Virus record (IMG/VR): IMGVR_UViG_3300047320_000296 | Location: 1 to 22,758 of that record | DNA: 22,758 nucleotides | Source of the DNA: a virus | Strand: one strand, 5' to 3' | In this document: positions 1 through 7,223 of the stretch, piece by piece | Layout of the letters: every line of letters begins with the position of its first letter | Numbering within the stretch: position 1 is the stretch's first letter | Translations under genes and position numbers: made by a program | Notes under the pieces: model-generated | Seen by the model: the letters and a program-made list of their open reading frames with translations, nothing else | Databases searched by the model: none | Told to the model about the DNA's origin: nothing

Positions 1-9
1 GCCGGCCAT
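1..9 (-). CDS. start of next tail gene, probably tape measure protein (partial)
   Basis: Only the first three codons (ATG GCC GGC) lie inside the window. The start is supported by a strong ribosome binding site, GGAGG, seven bases upstream on the minus strand, just after the stop of the frameshifted chaperone reading frame. In siphoviruses the gene after the tail assembly chaperone pair is almost always the tape measure protein, so that identity is inferred from position alone. Confidence 0.5.
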
Positions 10-36
10 TCGGTTACCTCCATCAGGTGGCCGGCC

Positions 37-614
37 TCAGGTGCCGGCGGCGTACAGGCGGTAGAGGTCCCCGAGTCGGGTGGATCGGACCTCGCGGGGC
101 GGCCAGCAGTAGGGCTGACCGCCGAAGTGGACGACCAGCTCGTTCAGGCTGGCCGCTCGTCTTTTCCCGGCGACGGCACCTCGTACCAGTCGAAGCAGGC
201 CATCACCTCGCTGTGGGTGAGCTTCAGGGCCCGGCGGGCAGCCTTGTGATCCATGCCCAGCTCGCCCCGGCAGATCCCGTAGAGGATCGCGAGGGCGGGC
301 TTGATGGCGAGGCGGACGTTGTCGCCGATGACGACGTTGAGGATCCCCCACCCGCGGCCGTCGTACTCCTCGGCGTACCCGGCGACGGTGGCGTCGAGGT
401 CCTCCTCGGTGTAGGCGACGTCACGGAACGTGCATCGCCACCGTCGGCTGTTCTCGGCGATGCCCCGGTCGTAGAGCATCCCGGCCATCTGGATCAGGTT
501 CCCGTCGTAGCGCCCGGCCTTGACCCGGATGTCGAACGCCTCGAGGTTGAACCCGTCGTCGGGTCCGGTGGTGAGGGTGTCGTCCTCGGTGGGGACGGTG
601 TCGGTCACAGACAT
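37..614 (-). CDS. tail assembly chaperone, -1 frameshifted long form (gpGT-like)
   Basis: A -1 slip at G GGA AAA (162-168) joins codons 1-151 of the chaperone to a 41-codon extension in the overlapping frame, ending at the TGA at 37-39. The fusion would be 192 residues. The extension begins RRAASLNELV and ends YRLYAAGT. It has no good start codon or ribosome binding site of its own and reads as ordinary protein, which fits expression only by frameshift. The long form normally contacts the tape measure protein. That role and the slip itself are inferred from the conserved siphovirus arrangement. The heptamer and the open -1 frame are directly visible. Confidence 0.8.
130..168 (-). promoter_or_regulatory. 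-1 ribosomal frameshift signal: slippery GGGAAAA plus stem-loop
   Basis: On the minus strand the chaperone frame reads CCG GGA AAA GAC, so the heptamer G GGA AAA (162-168) is in perfect X XXY YYZ phase. Nine bases further on, CCAGC (148-152) can pair with GCTGG (135-139). Outer arms GACGA (157-161) and TCGTC (130-134) extend the stem, with a four-base bulge. Slippery site, spacer and downstream stem are the three standard parts of a -1 frameshift element. Confidence 0.85.
144..614 (-). CDS. tail assembly chaperone, short form (gpG-like)
   Basis: This 156-residue acidic protein is the zero-frame product of the tail assembly chaperone locus. In lambda-like phages gpG and gpGT bind the tape measure protein and recruit tail tube subunits during tail assembly. 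The ATG has AGGAG five bases upstream. The identification rests on position (after the tube gene, before the presumed tape measure), size, and a canonical slippery heptamer six codons before the stop. The sequence itself shows no domain I can name. It has a helical second half ending in PSPGKDERPA. The 97-base gap upstream, between this gene and the HK97 gp10-like gene, holds only a small inverted repeat at 687-703. Confidence 0.8.
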   Translation of the reverse strand: MSVTDTVPTEDDTLTTGPDDGFNLEAFDIRVKAGRYDGNLIQMAGMLYDRGIAENSRRWRCTFRDVAYTEEDLDATVAGYAEEYDGRGWGILNVVIGDNVRLAIKPALAILYGICRGELGMDHKAARRALKLTHSEVMACFDWYEVPSPGKDERPA

Positions 615-686
615 CGGTGCTCCTGTTTCTCAGGGTCGGCACAGAACGGCCGGTTATCCCCTGGATTCGTGATTTGAGGGCAGGTT

Positions 687-703
687 CCGGCGTGGCGTGC
701 CGG
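687..703. repeat. small inverted repeat upstream of the chaperone
   Basis: CCGGC and GCCGG arms surround a seven-base spacer in the gap between the gp10-like gene and the chaperone. There is no T-tract, so it is not an obvious terminator. It may be chance in GC-rich DNA. Confidence 0.3.
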
Positions 704-711
704 TCGGCGGG

Positions 712-1209
712 TCAGAACGCCCGGCGGACGGCGCGGACCTGGCCGTCGGCCATCGCCTTGGGGGCGAAGGCGCGGGCCTGGCGGGTGGCGGACTGGAAGA
801 ACTGCTTGCCGGTGGTGCCGGGGTGCTCGGCCCCGGCGAACGCCCCGCCGCCGATGGTGAGGGCCTTGGCCCCGGACTTGGACTGGCCCTTGCGTCGGCC
901 CCGCTGGTAGGTCTGCGCGCCCTTGGGTTCGATCTTGTGGGCCTTGGTGGGGTTGTTCAGCAGGTGGACGGGGCCGGTGTAGAACACGATCGCGGTGGGG
1001 GTGGGGCCACCCCGGATCGTGTAGCGGGCGCCGAGCTTGGCGCCCTTCTTGCCGACCCGCCGCAGGAACTTCGTCGGGAGCTTCTCCACGAAGATGGCCT
1101 TGGTGACCGCGGCGGCCTCCCGGACCCCCGCCTCGGTCTGGCCTTCGATGGCCACCCCGGCGTGACGGATCTTGGCGGCGAACTGATCGACGCTGTGCGA
1201 GGTCCCCAC
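712..1209 (-). CDS. HK97 gp10-like neck/tail completion protein
   Basis: This protein of 165 residues starts at GTG behind GAGGAGG. Longer upstream reading would run into the tube gene. The pattern fits the HK97 gp10 family, a head-tail joining or tail completion group. The N-terminus is helical. The middle carries a stretch ending in a basic 'AHKIEPKG' segment, followed by a 'KALTIGG' strand. Near the C-terminus an AEHPGTTGKQFFQSA segment matches the family's typical HPG...PF..A ending. An unusual feature is its position after the tube gene rather than before it. The assignment comes from motif memory and context, so it could be another minor tail protein. Confidence 0.6.
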   Translation of the reverse strand: MGTSHSVDQFAAKIRHAGVAIEGQTEAGVREAAAVTKAIFVEKLPTKFLRRVGKKGAKLGARYTIRGGPTPTAIVFYTGPVHLLNNPTKAHKIEPKGAQTYQRGRRKGQSKSGAKALTIGGGAFAGAEHPGTTGKQFFQSATRQARAFAPKAMADGQVRAVRRAF

Positions 1210-1225
1210 GGTGGCCTCCTCGGTG

Positions 1226-2173
1226 TCAGGCGGTGGCGGTGGCGTCGGTGTAGACGACGGTGAGGCCATCGGCGTCGGTGCCATCGCCGAACGCCCCGGC
1301 CCAGGTGATGTCGAACAGGTTGGGGCCGGTGCCGTTAACCGTCGGGGTGTCGCCGGTGAGCTTGGTGTGCACGGTGACGATCGTCGAGTAGGTGCCGTCG
1401 GTGAAGCCGAGGACGATGTCGATCCCGGTGCCGTTGACGTACAGGTTGTACTCGGTGAGGTCCTCCAGCTCGATGGTGGCCTTGCCGGAGACCTCCATCC
1501 GTCCGCCTCGCAGCGGCGGCTTGGTGATGATGTTCCCGGCGTGGTCCCGGGTGTAGAGCTTGTTGTCACCCTTCAGCTCGAACGCCTCGCAGTTGACCGT
1601 CGCCCCGTCGACGGTCACCGAGCCTTCGGTGAAGAGCATCGGGACCATGGCGTTGGTCGCGTACGCAGCGACCGCCATCGAGGTGCCGAGGTTCTCAGCG
1701 ACGTGGCCGACGCAGTCGATGGTCAGCTTGCCGATCTGGTCCTTCTGGCCGGAGAGCGTGAACCCGTTGAACTTCAGCCCGGCATAGGTCCGGGCCCGGG
1801 TCGTGTCGCCGGTGTCCTTCATCCCGACCTGGCCAGTGTGGGACGGCAGCGTCCCGCCCGGGGAGCAGGTGTGGGTGTAGGGGCCGGCACCAGCGTCGAC
1901 GCAGGTGCCGAGCACGCCTTTCCAGAAGATGCCCTGGCTCTGGGCGTAGACCTCCATCTCGAGCGGGCCGGCGACGCGCCGCATCCCGTACTTGACCTGC
2001 TTCACGTCGGGCAGGACCCGACCGGCGACGATGCCCTCGGACACGTGCTGGGTCCGGGACTGCTTGATCCCCTCCTTCACGAAGGGCACGGCGATGTCGG
2101 GCGTCTCCGGGGTGCCCGGGGTGCCTTCGCGCTTCAACATGAACTGACTGGTCAGACCGGTTCCGGTGCCCAT
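1226..2173 (-). CDS. major tail tube protein
   Basis: A beta-rich protein of 315 residues whose ATG overlaps the stop of the preceding gene (TGATG). It resembles siphovirus tube subunits of about 300 residues. The N-terminus (about 1-60) carries Gly/Thr-rich and PETP segments, the middle has repeated strand pairs, and from about residue 225 there is a second beta region (MEVSGKATIELEDL, then YNLYVNGTGIDIVLGF). The last 60 residues read like a beta-sandwich decoration. It lies between connector genes and the tail chaperone, the usual place for the tube gene. The tube forms the DNA conduit and is built on the tape measure complex. The identification is by context and general character. Confidence 0.7.
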   Translation of the reverse strand: MGTGTGLTSQFMLKREGTPGTPETPDIAVPFVKEGIKQSRTQHVSEGIVAGRVLPDVKQVKYGMRRVAGPLEMEVYAQSQGIFWKGVLGTCVDAGAGPYTHTCSPGGTLPSHTGQVGMKDTGDTTRARTYAGLKFNGFTLSGQKDQIGKLTIDCVGHVAENLGTSMAVAAYATNAMVPMLFTEGSVTVDGATVNCEAFELKGDNKLYTRDHAGNIITKPPLRGGRMEVSGKATIELEDLTEYNLYVNGTGIDIVLGFTDGTYSTIVTVHTKLTGDTPTVNGTGPNLFDITWAGAFGDGTDADGLTVVYTDATATA

Positions 2174-2475
2174 CAGGCGTCACCCTTCGTGTCGGTGCTC
2201 TCGGTGGACGTGTCGTCGACCGCGTTGGCGGCCTTGGCGGACTTGGGTGCCTTCTCCCACTTCTCGTGCTGGGCCAACAGCCCGTGGCCAAGGTCCCAGT
2301 CGTCCTCGCCGCGGGTGCCGGAGGGCGGTTCGCCGGCGAGCTCGTCGGCAACGAGCAGCACCGTCCCGGCGGTGATCGGGAGGACCTCGCCGGTGTCGGG
2401 GTCGCGGATCGGGTCGACCCCGATCGGATAGGTCTGGTCGGGCTGGCCCCTGCGGAGCCGGATCTTCGTAGCCAT
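2173..2475 (-). CDS. small structural protein of unknown function
   Basis: This 100-residue protein starts at ATG behind AGGAG with eight bases of spacing. An upstream in-frame ATG lacks such a site. The first 60 residues hold a short beta-like region (MATKIRLRRGQPDQTYPIG, then PITAGTVLLVADELAGEPP). The C-terminus is hydrophilic and disordered, rich in Ser, Thr, Lys and Asp. It sits between the tail terminator candidate and the tube gene and overlaps the tube start by one base, so the two are probably translationally coupled. No family is recognised. Confidence 0.75.
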   Translation of the reverse strand: MATKIRLRRGQPDQTYPIGVDPIRDPDTGEVLPITAGTVLLVADELAGEPPSGTRGEDDWDLGHGLLAQHEKWEKAPKSAKAANAVDDTSTESTDTKGDA

Positions 2476-2501
2476 GTGGATCGCTCCTGGTTGGGGGTCG
2501 T

Positions 2502-2996
2502 TCAGATGAGGAGGCGGCCGGCGGCTTGGATGCCGACCTCGAGGCCGCACCCGTTGCCGCCGGACTCGAGGTGGACGCCGGACTCGTTGACCTGGTGGCC
2601 GGTGACGCCGTAGAACTTGCGGTCGCCGTTGAGGACCAGGCCGAGGGTCGGGTCGGCCATGACGGCACGGAGGGCGACGCCGAGGATCTCGTAGGCCCGC
2701 AGCTGGGCCCGCTGCTCGGTGCCGTCGCTGGTGTCGAACAGCACCCCGATGGTGAACCAGACGGTGAACGCCTCGTCGGGCACGTACGGGCCGCCGACCA
2801 TGACCGCGGTCCCGGCGGCGATCTCGACGTCCTGGCCGCCTTCCCGGCCGAGCCAGATCGCCTCGCCCTGCTGGGAGGACACGAACCCGATGTTGTCGAT
2901 CGGGGTGGCCCTGGACATCTCGATGCCTGTGGCGGTCGAGACGACCGACACGATCGCGTCCTTGACCTCCGGGACGAGGCTCCCGTAGGCCGTCAC
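2502..2996 (-). CDS. tail terminator-like protein
   Basis: This protein of 164 residues begins at GTG, sharing GTGA with the stop of the connector gene. It has an N-terminal helix (SLVPEVKDAIVSVVS), a beta region that includes EAFTVWFTIGVLFD, a long helix (EQRAQLRAYEILGVALRAVM), then DPTLGLVL and further strands. This alpha-beta layout and the segment 'yEil..al..DptLgl' are usual in siphovirus tail terminator proteins, which cap the tube after it reaches its final length. Position between the head-tail connector and the tube gene agrees. Assignment is by pattern and context and could also be another neck protein. Confidence 0.55.
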   Translation of the reverse strand: MTAYGSLVPEVKDAIVSVVSTATGIEMSRATPIDNIGFVSSQQGEAIWLGREGGQDVEIAAGTAVMVGGPYVPDEAFTVWFTIGVLFDTSDGTEQRAQLRAYEILGVALRAVMADPTLGLVLNGDRKFYGVTGHQVNESGVHLESGGNGCGLEVGIQAAGRLLI

Positions 2997-3904
2997 GCGA
3001 TGCCCGGGTCGTACTGGATCTCGCCGGCGAGCATGTCGATCGCGGCGTCAGGGACGGCGAAGCGGGGGAACCGGTAGGCCGGGAGATCGAGCGGGTCGCC
3101 GGCGACAGCGGGCTGGGCGAGGACCTGCTGCCACCAGTTGATGAGGATCACCGCGGCGGCTTCCTTGAACACGGCTCCGACGAGGCCGGTGTCAGCGAAC
3201 CGGCCGGGCCAGTAGGTGGCGACGACGGTGTCAGCGAACCGGGTTGGATAGCCGGAGGTGGTGCGCCAAAGCCGGCCGGAGAGCCCGTCGGCCTGGTCGC
3301 GCTGGTCGGCGCTGTACCCGTTGGCCGGCTTGACCGTCGGGGTGTCGGCGGTGAGGACGGTCGGTGTGCCGGTCTGGGTGTACTCGGTGAGGAGGGTGAC
3401 CTCGAGGACGGGGCGGTGGCGGAGCCACAGCCGGTCCGAGCAGACCCGACGGTGTTCCTCGTCTTCGATCTCCCGGGCGACGATCGGGCCGCACATCTCG
3501 TCGAGCCGGCCGCTGAGCGCGGTGACCGCGGAGGCGAGGCGGGCGTTTTGGGCGATGTCGCTCTCCCCGACCTTCAGGATCGGGCGGGCCTCGTCGGTGG
3601 TGAGGACGTCGAGGGGGTCGGTGCCCGCGGCGTGGACGGTGAAGGTCCCATCGGAGATGTCGGCGACCGCTCCGGTGACGGTCCACCGGTACGCCCACTT
3701 GCCGGGCTGGTCGACGAGATGGTTCCGGTAGTACTCGCCGGTCGAGGCGCGGACGAGCTCGCCGTCGGCGTGGGTGTAGGAGGTGGCGACGCCTTCGGGG
3801 TCGGTGACGGTGAGGGTCACCGTCCCGGGGTCGGTGAGGGTGTCGCCGTCCCGGAAGCTGTTCTGGAGGTGCGGGGTGTCTCCGACGACCCAACGGTCAG
3901 CCAT
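2993..3904 (-). CDS. head-tail connector (gp6-like) with N-terminal Ig-like domain
   Basis: The protein has 303 residues and overlaps both neighbours (TGATG at its start, GTGA at its end). Residues 1-92 look like an Ig-like beta sandwich: DPGTVTLTVTDPEG, a GEYYRNHLVDQPGKWAYRWTV segment, and a final GTFTVHAAG strand, typical of accessory domains displayed on phage particles. Residues 100-303 are helical at first (DEARPILKVGESD, then ASAVTALSGRLDEMCG) and then mixed, in the style of HK97 gp6-like connectors, which bind the portal ring. Such connectors are often only 100-200 residues, so the N-terminal domain looks like an added module. Both assignments rest on eye-read patterns. Confidence 0.6.
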   Translation of the reverse strand: MADRWVVGDTPHLQNSFRDGDTLTDPGTVTLTVTDPEGVATSYTHADGELVRASTGEYYRNHLVDQPGKWAYRWTVTGAVADISDGTFTVHAAGTDPLDVLTTDEARPILKVGESDIAQNARLASAVTALSGRLDEMCGPIVAREIEDEEHRRVCSDRLWLRHRPVLEVTLLTEYTQTGTPTVLTADTPTVKPANGYSADQRDQADGLSGRLWRTTSGYPTRFADTVVATYWPGRFADTGLVGAVFKEAAAVILINWWQQVLAQPAVAGDPLDLPAYRFPRFAVPDAAIDMLAGEIQYDPGIA

Positions 3905-4665
3905 CAGGTCACCCCCAGCTCGGTCGGTAGGACGTCGGTGATCTCGTCGTCGGTGAGAGCGGTCCCGCTCCAGAAGAACCCGGCCCGCCATCTGCTCTCG
4001 TGCTCGCCCCGGCCGAAGATCCACTCGTGCTCGGCGCGGACCGAGGTCAGTCCGGTGAGGGTGGTGGTGGCGATCTTGCCGGTGTTGAGGAACACGTCCA
4101 TGGCGTTGCCCGGCCGGTCGATGCGGAGCGTGGCGAGATACCGCTGCCCGATGGTGAGCGGCGCGGGCGGGGACGGGACGGCTGCGGCAAGCTCTGCTCC
4201 CTGGACGAACCCGCCGTGCGCGGCGAGAGCGAGCGTCCCTCCGAACGGGGGGAAGTAGGCGAGCTGCCAGCCGTTCCCGCCGCCGCCGAGCGGTCCGTCG
4301 ATCTTGGCGAACAGGTTGTCGAAGCTGCCGGTCGCCTCTTGGGTCCAGACCCCTTCTGCCGACGCGGTGAAGGTCTCGACGTCGAGCACCGCGCCGTCGG
4401 GCACGTACAGGTACTTCTCGTCCTCCGGGTCCTCGGCCAGGCCGCCGATGCCCAGACCCCCGTCGGTGAGCTCGGGCAGCCCGTGGGCGAGCATGTCGTA
4501 GTCCTCACCGGCCCGGCCCTCGTTGGGGACCGGGTCGCCGGGTTCGTAGGCGGCGGGGTCGAGGGCACCGGCTCGCAACGCGATGTCCGCGGAGGCGATG
4601 AGGGGGGGCAGCCCCGAGTACGGGCCGACGGTCGGCCGGGACGTTGCCGACGGGGTGACCGTCAC
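3904..4665 (-). CDS. LamG/concanavalin-like structural protein
   Basis: A protein of about 253 residues. The start is taken as GTG at 4665, five bases after the preceding stop. A CTG overlapping that stop at 4674 is an alternative, and the ribosome binding site is weak in either case. The N-terminal 70 residues are Pro/Ala-rich and probably flexible. The rest resembles a LamG-like jelly roll: a VLDVETFTASAEGVW strand pair, a YLATLRIDRPGNAMDVFLNTG pair, and a closing RAGFFWSGTALTDDEI segment that is characteristic of LamG endings. These folds often bind carbohydrate on phage surfaces. It lies among connector genes. A decoration or adsorption role is an inference. Confidence 0.55.
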   Translation of the reverse strand: MTVTPSATSRPTVGPYSGLPPLIASADIALRAGALDPAAYEPGDPVPNEGRAGEDYDMLAHGLPELTDGGLGIGGLAEDPEDEKYLYVPDGAVLDVETFTASAEGVWTQEATGSFDNLFAKIDGPLGGGGNGWQLAYFPPFGGTLALAAHGGFVQGAELAAAVPSPPAPLTIGQRYLATLRIDRPGNAMDVFLNTGKIATTTLTGLTSVRAEHEWIFGRGEHESRWRAGFFWSGTALTDDEITDVLPTELGVT

Positions 4666-4670
4666 CGACG

Positions 4671-5174
4671 TCAGCCGTCCCGGTTGAACAGGACGTTGGA
4701 GACGGCGAAGGTGAAGTCCGGGCTGGCGGAGCCGCCGATGGTCCACGCCCACCGGCACTTCGACCCGAGCGGGCCGAACACCTTGACCTCGGCGGTGAGG
4801 TCGGTGGCGGTCAGCCCGGCGGGGTCGGAGGTGAGCTGTGCGATGTTCGTCGCTGCCAACGTCCCGCCGGCGGTGAGCGTGATGACGTCGCCGACCCGGG
4901 TGGCGACGATGTCGCCGGGAGCGAGGTTCGACAGGGTGAACTGGCCGACCTTCTCGAAGGTCGAGCCGTCGTCGCCTGAGGTCTGGAGCTCGACGTCGAG
5001 GGTGGGGCTGGTGCCGTTGCGGTCGGTGGCGGTGAGGGTGGCGATCAGGCTGATGGGGTCGGGGGTGTCGAACGCCGACCCGTTGCTGTTGGAGTTCCTG
5101 GAGGCCGAGGCGATCTCACCGGTGGGCAGGGGTTCGTCGGGCCGGATGTACCGGCCCTGTGCGTCATGTGCCAT
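4671..5174 (-). CDS. probable capsid-associated or connector-region structural protein
   Basis: This 167-residue protein starts at ATG behind AAGGAG with good spacing. The N-terminus (about 1-35) is hydrophilic with an NSNSNGS linker. The remainder alternates short strands (PISLIATLTATD, VELQTSGDDGS, GDVITLTAGGTLAA) and ends in a TFAVSNVLFNRDG strand, giving a beta-sandwich impression. I do not recognise a family. Its place, two genes after the major capsid gene and before the LamG-like protein, suggests a particle protein, perhaps a decoration or fibre-like protein. That role is inferred from position only. Confidence 0.65.
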   Translation of the reverse strand: MAHDAQGRYIRPDEPLPTGEIASASRNSNSNGSAFDTPDPISLIATLTATDRNGTSPTLDVELQTSGDDGSTFEKVGQFTLSNLAPGDIVATRVGDVITLTAGGTLAATNIAQLTSDPAGLTATDLTAEVKVFGPLGSKCRWAWTIGGSASPDFTFAVSNVLFNRDG

Positions 5175-5240
5175 GGAATGCTCCTTGTCTTCGGGAGCTG
5201 CGCCCCCGCGTTGGTACCTGGGTGGTTTGGCTGGCCGCTG

Positions 5241-5684
5241 TCAGCGAGCCTGCGTGGTGGTGAGCGGCGCGCCGCCGAGGGCGGTGCGCACGGCCTTGAC
5301 GGCGTCCTCGTCCGCGGCGTCGACGGCCATCTTGGACTCGATGAGGTGGGCGGCCTCGACGGCGGGCAGGGTGACGGTGGACCCGGGCGGCGGCCAGTCA
5401 CGGCCGTCGCGGGTGCCCGACACCTGGCCCCGCAGGACGACCTCGAGGGTGCCCTCGTCCTCGGCCGCCGGAGCGGGGGCATCGGCAACGAACCCGGCCT
5501 CGTCGCGGTGCTCGGGCGGCGGGGCGTCGGCCGTCTCGGGCGGCGTCACCGGCTCGGGGGTCGCTGGGGGCGGAGCGTCGGCGGTCTCCGGCGGGGTGGG
5601 CGGCTCGGGCGGGGTCTTCGCTGCGGCGGCCTTCTGTCGCCGCTTGTCGGCGGCGGCCTTCTTCTGGGCTGCGGTCTGGGCCAT
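5241..5684 (-). CDS. Pro/Ala-rich capsid-adjacent protein
   Basis: This protein of 147 residues starts at ATG behind GAGGAG. Longer upstream reading would run through the hairpin and into the capsid gene, and lacks support. Residues 1-25 are a basic Ala/Lys/Gln-rich segment. Residues 24-58 are Pro-rich and contain the 11-residue unit TPPETADAPPP twice (30-40 and 47-57). Residues about 75-147 look folded (TLEVVLRGQVSGT, PGSTVTLPAVEAAHLIESKMA, then a helical tail). The folded part recalls small head-tail proteins placed after capsid genes, but I cannot name a family. The Pro-rich part could be a flexible arm outside the capsid. Confidence 0.65.
   Translation of the reverse strand: MAQTAAQKKAAADKRRQKAAAAKTPPEPPTPPETADAPPPATPEPVTPPETADAPPPEHRDEAGFVADAPAPAAEDEGTLEVVLRGQVSGTRDGRDWPPPGSTVTLPAVEAAHLIESKMAVDAADEDAVKAVRTALGGAPLTTTQAR
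5514..5597 (-). repeat. two copies of an 11-codon Pro-rich repeat
   Basis: The segment TPPETADAPPP is coded twice, separated by six codons (ATPEPV). The copies differ at several silent positions, so the duplication is not very recent or is kept at protein level. Confidence 0.7.
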
Positions 5685-5718
5685 GGTCTTGCTCCTCGCT
5701 GGTTGTCTTCGATGGGGT

Positions 5719-5745
5719 CGGGGGTCGGGCGGCGCCCGGCCCCCG
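5719..5745. terminator. long GC hairpin after the major capsid gene
   Basis: Arms of 13 bases (CGGGGG and CGGGCG, then CGCCCG and CCCCCG) pair with one mismatch around a one-base centre, in the 104-base gap after the capsid gene. There is no T-tract. Hairpins like this, without U-runs, are common behind strongly expressed genes in actinobacteria and their phages, where they may reduce read-through or protect the upstream mRNA end. A second short hairpin, GGCCTG/CAGGCC, overlaps the capsid stop at 5779-5795. Confidence 0.55.
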
Positions 5746-5788
5746 CTGGGAGGCCGGGCGCGCGCCCTACGGGGTTGTGGCCTGGAGG

Positions 5789-7030
5789 TCAGGCCTGGAT
5801 GAGGTGCTTGACCGCGCCGGTCGAGTCGATGAGATCGCCGTCGGTGCGGAGGATGAACCGCCACGTGACCATGTCGCTGTCGAAGGCGAAGTCGTCGGAC
5901 CGCTCGATGCGGATGCCGTTGACGTCCCGGATGGTGTAGGCGGAGAAGTCGCCGAAGAGCAGCGACTTCAGGCCCGTGGTCATCGCGGGCATGTTCGGGT
6001 CGGTGTGGTACGGCTTGCCGAGGATCCGGTCCGGCTCGCCCGCGGTGAGCGCCGGCTGCCACAGGTACTGGCCGTCGGCGTCCTTGAGCTTGCGGATGAT
6101 CGCCATCGACGAGTCCTTGAGCATCCACTCGGCGTTGGCCCGGTAGGGGCCGATCACCGAGAAGAACAGGTCGATGATCTCGTCGAAGGTGACCGTCGCC
6201 GCACCGGCGGCGGTCTTGCCCAGCGTCGAGGCGGGGACGATGCCCCGCGGCTTGGACGAGCCGTCGCCGGTGACGAAGTGCGCGCCGGACCCGTTGGCCA
6301 GGGCCTGCCCGCCGATCTTGGCCAGGTAGGAAACCAGGTCGACGCCGGTGTCGGTGAGCAGCTCGTTGGCCGCCTGGGTCAGGATCCCGTACTTGAAGGC
6401 GTTGAGCGTCACCTGGCCGAACGTCGGCTCGGACTCGGTGATCGCCGTGCCCTCCGAGATCAGCGCCGCCGTCGGGTGGGCGGTGGTCTTGGGGACCTGG
6501 AGCGCCTCGCCCGAGTCGGTGTTGATGACGTTGACCCGGGTCTGGCGAATCGCGCTGTTGTCGATCAGGTGCTCGTAGAGCAGGTTGACGAACGACGTCG
6601 GCACGATGCTCGAGTCGTCGGTGGTGTTGAGGTCGCGGCGCTCGCCGCGAGCCACGGCCCGGGATTCGCCCTTCTCGAACCGCAGCTCGATGCGACGGGT
6701 CTCGCCGTTGACGAGCTTGCGCAGGGCGGCCTCGTCCTGGGCGTGGCGGCCGGTGGGCTCGCCCTCCTGCTCCTCGGTCGCGCGACGGCCGAGGTCGTCG
6801 GCCAGCTCGCGGGCCTCCTCGGCGGTCGCCTCCCGCTCGATGAGCTCCTTGACCGACGTGATCCGCTCGTCGAGATCGTCGAGCTCGCCGGTCTGGCGCT
6901 CGTACTTCTCCTTGGCCTCGCCCTCCAGCTCGCGGCCCTCGGCCTTGACGGCCTCGAGGTCGGCGCGGGCGGCGTCCCAGGTCTTGGCCCGCTCGGCGAG
7001 CAGGTTCTTCAGGATCTCTCGAAGCTCCAT
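5789..7030 (-). CDS. major capsid protein, HK97 fold
   Basis: The protein has 413 residues, starting at ATG behind AGGAGG; an in-frame ATG at 7048 has no such site. Residues 1-105 form a charged coiled coil, the delta domain that acts as built-in scaffold and is removed by the prohead protease. Residues about 135-413 carry typical HK97 features: a TSFVNLLYEHLIDNSAIRQ helix, the PTFGQVTLNAFKYG strand region, SSKPRGIV, and a C-terminal DMVTWRFILRTDGDLIDS segment. It forms the icosahedral shell. It follows the protease gene by 114 bases, and the downstream hairpin may end part of the transcript. Confidence is high from the fold pattern and gene order. Confidence 0.92.
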   Translation of the reverse strand: MELREILKNLLAERAKTWDAARADLEAVKAEGRELEGEAKEKYERQTGELDDLDERITSVKELIEREATAEEARELADDLGRRATEEQEGEPTGRHAQDEAALRKLVNGETRRIELRFEKGESRAVARGERRDLNTTDDSSIVPTSFVNLLYEHLIDNSAIRQTRVNVINTDSGEALQVPKTTAHPTAALISEGTAITESEPTFGQVTLNAFKYGILTQAANELLTDTGVDLVSYLAKIGGQALANGSGAHFVTGDGSSKPRGIVPASTLGKTAAGAATVTFDEIIDLFFSVIGPYRANAEWMLKDSSMAIIRKLKDADGQYLWQPALTAGEPDRILGKPYHTDPNMPAMTTGLKSLLFGDFSAYTIRDVNGIRIERSDDFAFDSDMVTWRFILRTDGDLIDSTGAVKHLIQA

Positions 7031-7223
7031 GGCGGAGCCTCCTCTCATGGTGGGGTGGGCGCGCGCCGGCCAGCGGTGGTTGCCCGGGTGGTTGTCAGGG
7101 TCGGGTGCGGGGGTGCGTTGCTCGCGGCCCCTGCGGGTTGGGCGCTATGCCGGCGCCCAGCGGCGACCCTGCAACTCGTGCAGGGCCCGGGCCATCTCGT
7201 CCGAGGAGTGCGTTGCTCGCGGC
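7031..7223. repeat. 16-base direct repeat across the protease stop
   Basis: GTGCGTTGCTCGCGGC occurs at 7113-7128 and again at 7208-7223 (plus strand). The second copy codes for PRATH near the protease C-terminus. The first lies in the 114-base gap before the capsid gene, which otherwise holds the capsid ribosome binding site and no gene. It looks like a small duplication of the gene end. Confidence 0.55.

Noticed and set aside
712-1569. Longer start for the gp10-like gene at 1569
   Set aside because: It would run 343 bases into the tube gene with Ser/Pro/Thr-rich, out-of-frame-like sequence; the GTG at 1209 has a good ribosome binding site.
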